From Acidobacteriota bacterium (GTDB lineage: Bacteria; Acidobacteriota; Blastocatellia; RBC074): DNA of 5,755 bases. The stretch lies in the NCBI GenBank assembly GCA_017991275.1, contig JAGNMH010000395.1, positions 1 through 5,755 on the forward strand, read 5' to 3'. A program made the translations under genes and the position numbers. A model generated the notes under the pieces. The model made no database searches. It saw only the letters and a list, made by a program, of their open reading frames with translations, and was not told the DNA's origin. This document shows, piece by piece, positions 5,676 through 5,755 of the stretch; the stretch's first letter is position 1, and each line of letters opens with the position of its first letter.

Positions 5676-5755
5676 ATGACAGAACACCTATCAATAAAAA
5701 CTATTGAGCGTTATCGGCAAAACTCACTTAAAGGAAGTGAGCGGTTCTTTGCCGA
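5676..5755 (+). CDS. Start of a protein gene, possibly the sigma-like factor's partner (partial)
   Basis: Only 26 codons and part of the next are visible, beginning MTEHLSIKTIERYRQNSL. ATG 5676-5678 is preceded by GGTGG with 9-nt spacing, and the frame stays open to the window edge. The IERYRQ..L pattern recalls the opening of small zinc-finger (zf-HC2, anti-sigma-like) proteins often found after sigma genes, where a His-Cys motif follows within the next 20 or so residues; that part is outside the window, so this is a guess. If right, the pair would form a regulator and partner, now separated by the fold-back element. Confidence 0.55.
   Translation, partial: MTEHLSIKTIERYRQNSLKGSERFFA

Overview
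The window holds four complete protein genes and two partial ones. Three genes on the minus strand fill the left half and three on the plus strand fill the right half, diverging from about position 3125 to 3305. Moderate G+C, the protein families present and the palindromic intergenic repeat all suggest an Acidobacteriota-like (Blastocatellia-type) soil or environmental bacterium. This placement rests on remembered resemblance of the sigma-like protein and its partner, not on a search, so it is tentative.

Minus-strand half, in order of transcription (right to left). First is a 453-residue protein of unknown function with one N-terminal membrane anchor (1763-3124). After a 36-nt junction made largely of a degenerate 7-bp tandem repeat comes a 282-residue HEAT-repeat lipoprotein (878-1726). 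After a further 121 nt comes sucD, the alpha subunit of succinyl-CoA synthetase (1-756). sucD starts at TTG, and the window edge cuts off its last 40 or so residues. The first two genes look like an operon for envelope proteins. sucD may be read through from them or have its own start, and its usual partner sucC is not immediately upstream.

Plus-strand half. A LOG-family nucleotide phosphoribohydrolase (3306-3902) is followed by about 240-310 nt without a convincing gene. Then comes a sigma-70-like regulator of an unusual architecture: a sigma region 2-like N-terminus, a long middle, and a region 4-like helix-turn-helix at the C-terminus. Its reading frame stays open and looks coding upstream of the first TTG codon, with no ATG, GTG or TTG in that stretch. 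Initiation at a rare codon, best candidate CTG 4141 behind AGGA, is therefore likely. The last 80 nt hold the start of another gene (5676 onward), possibly the regulator's partner protein.

The most notable non-coding feature lies between the sigma-like gene and that last gene. It is a fold-back element of about 263 bp (5243-5505) with perfect 12-bp termini inside 70-bp imperfect inverted arms, several internal GC-rich hairpins, and a possible 7-bp target duplication (ATAATAA) whose left copy contains the stop codon of the sigma-like gene. It carries no transposase and looks like a non-autonomous (MITE- or REP-like) element moved by an enzyme encoded elsewhere.
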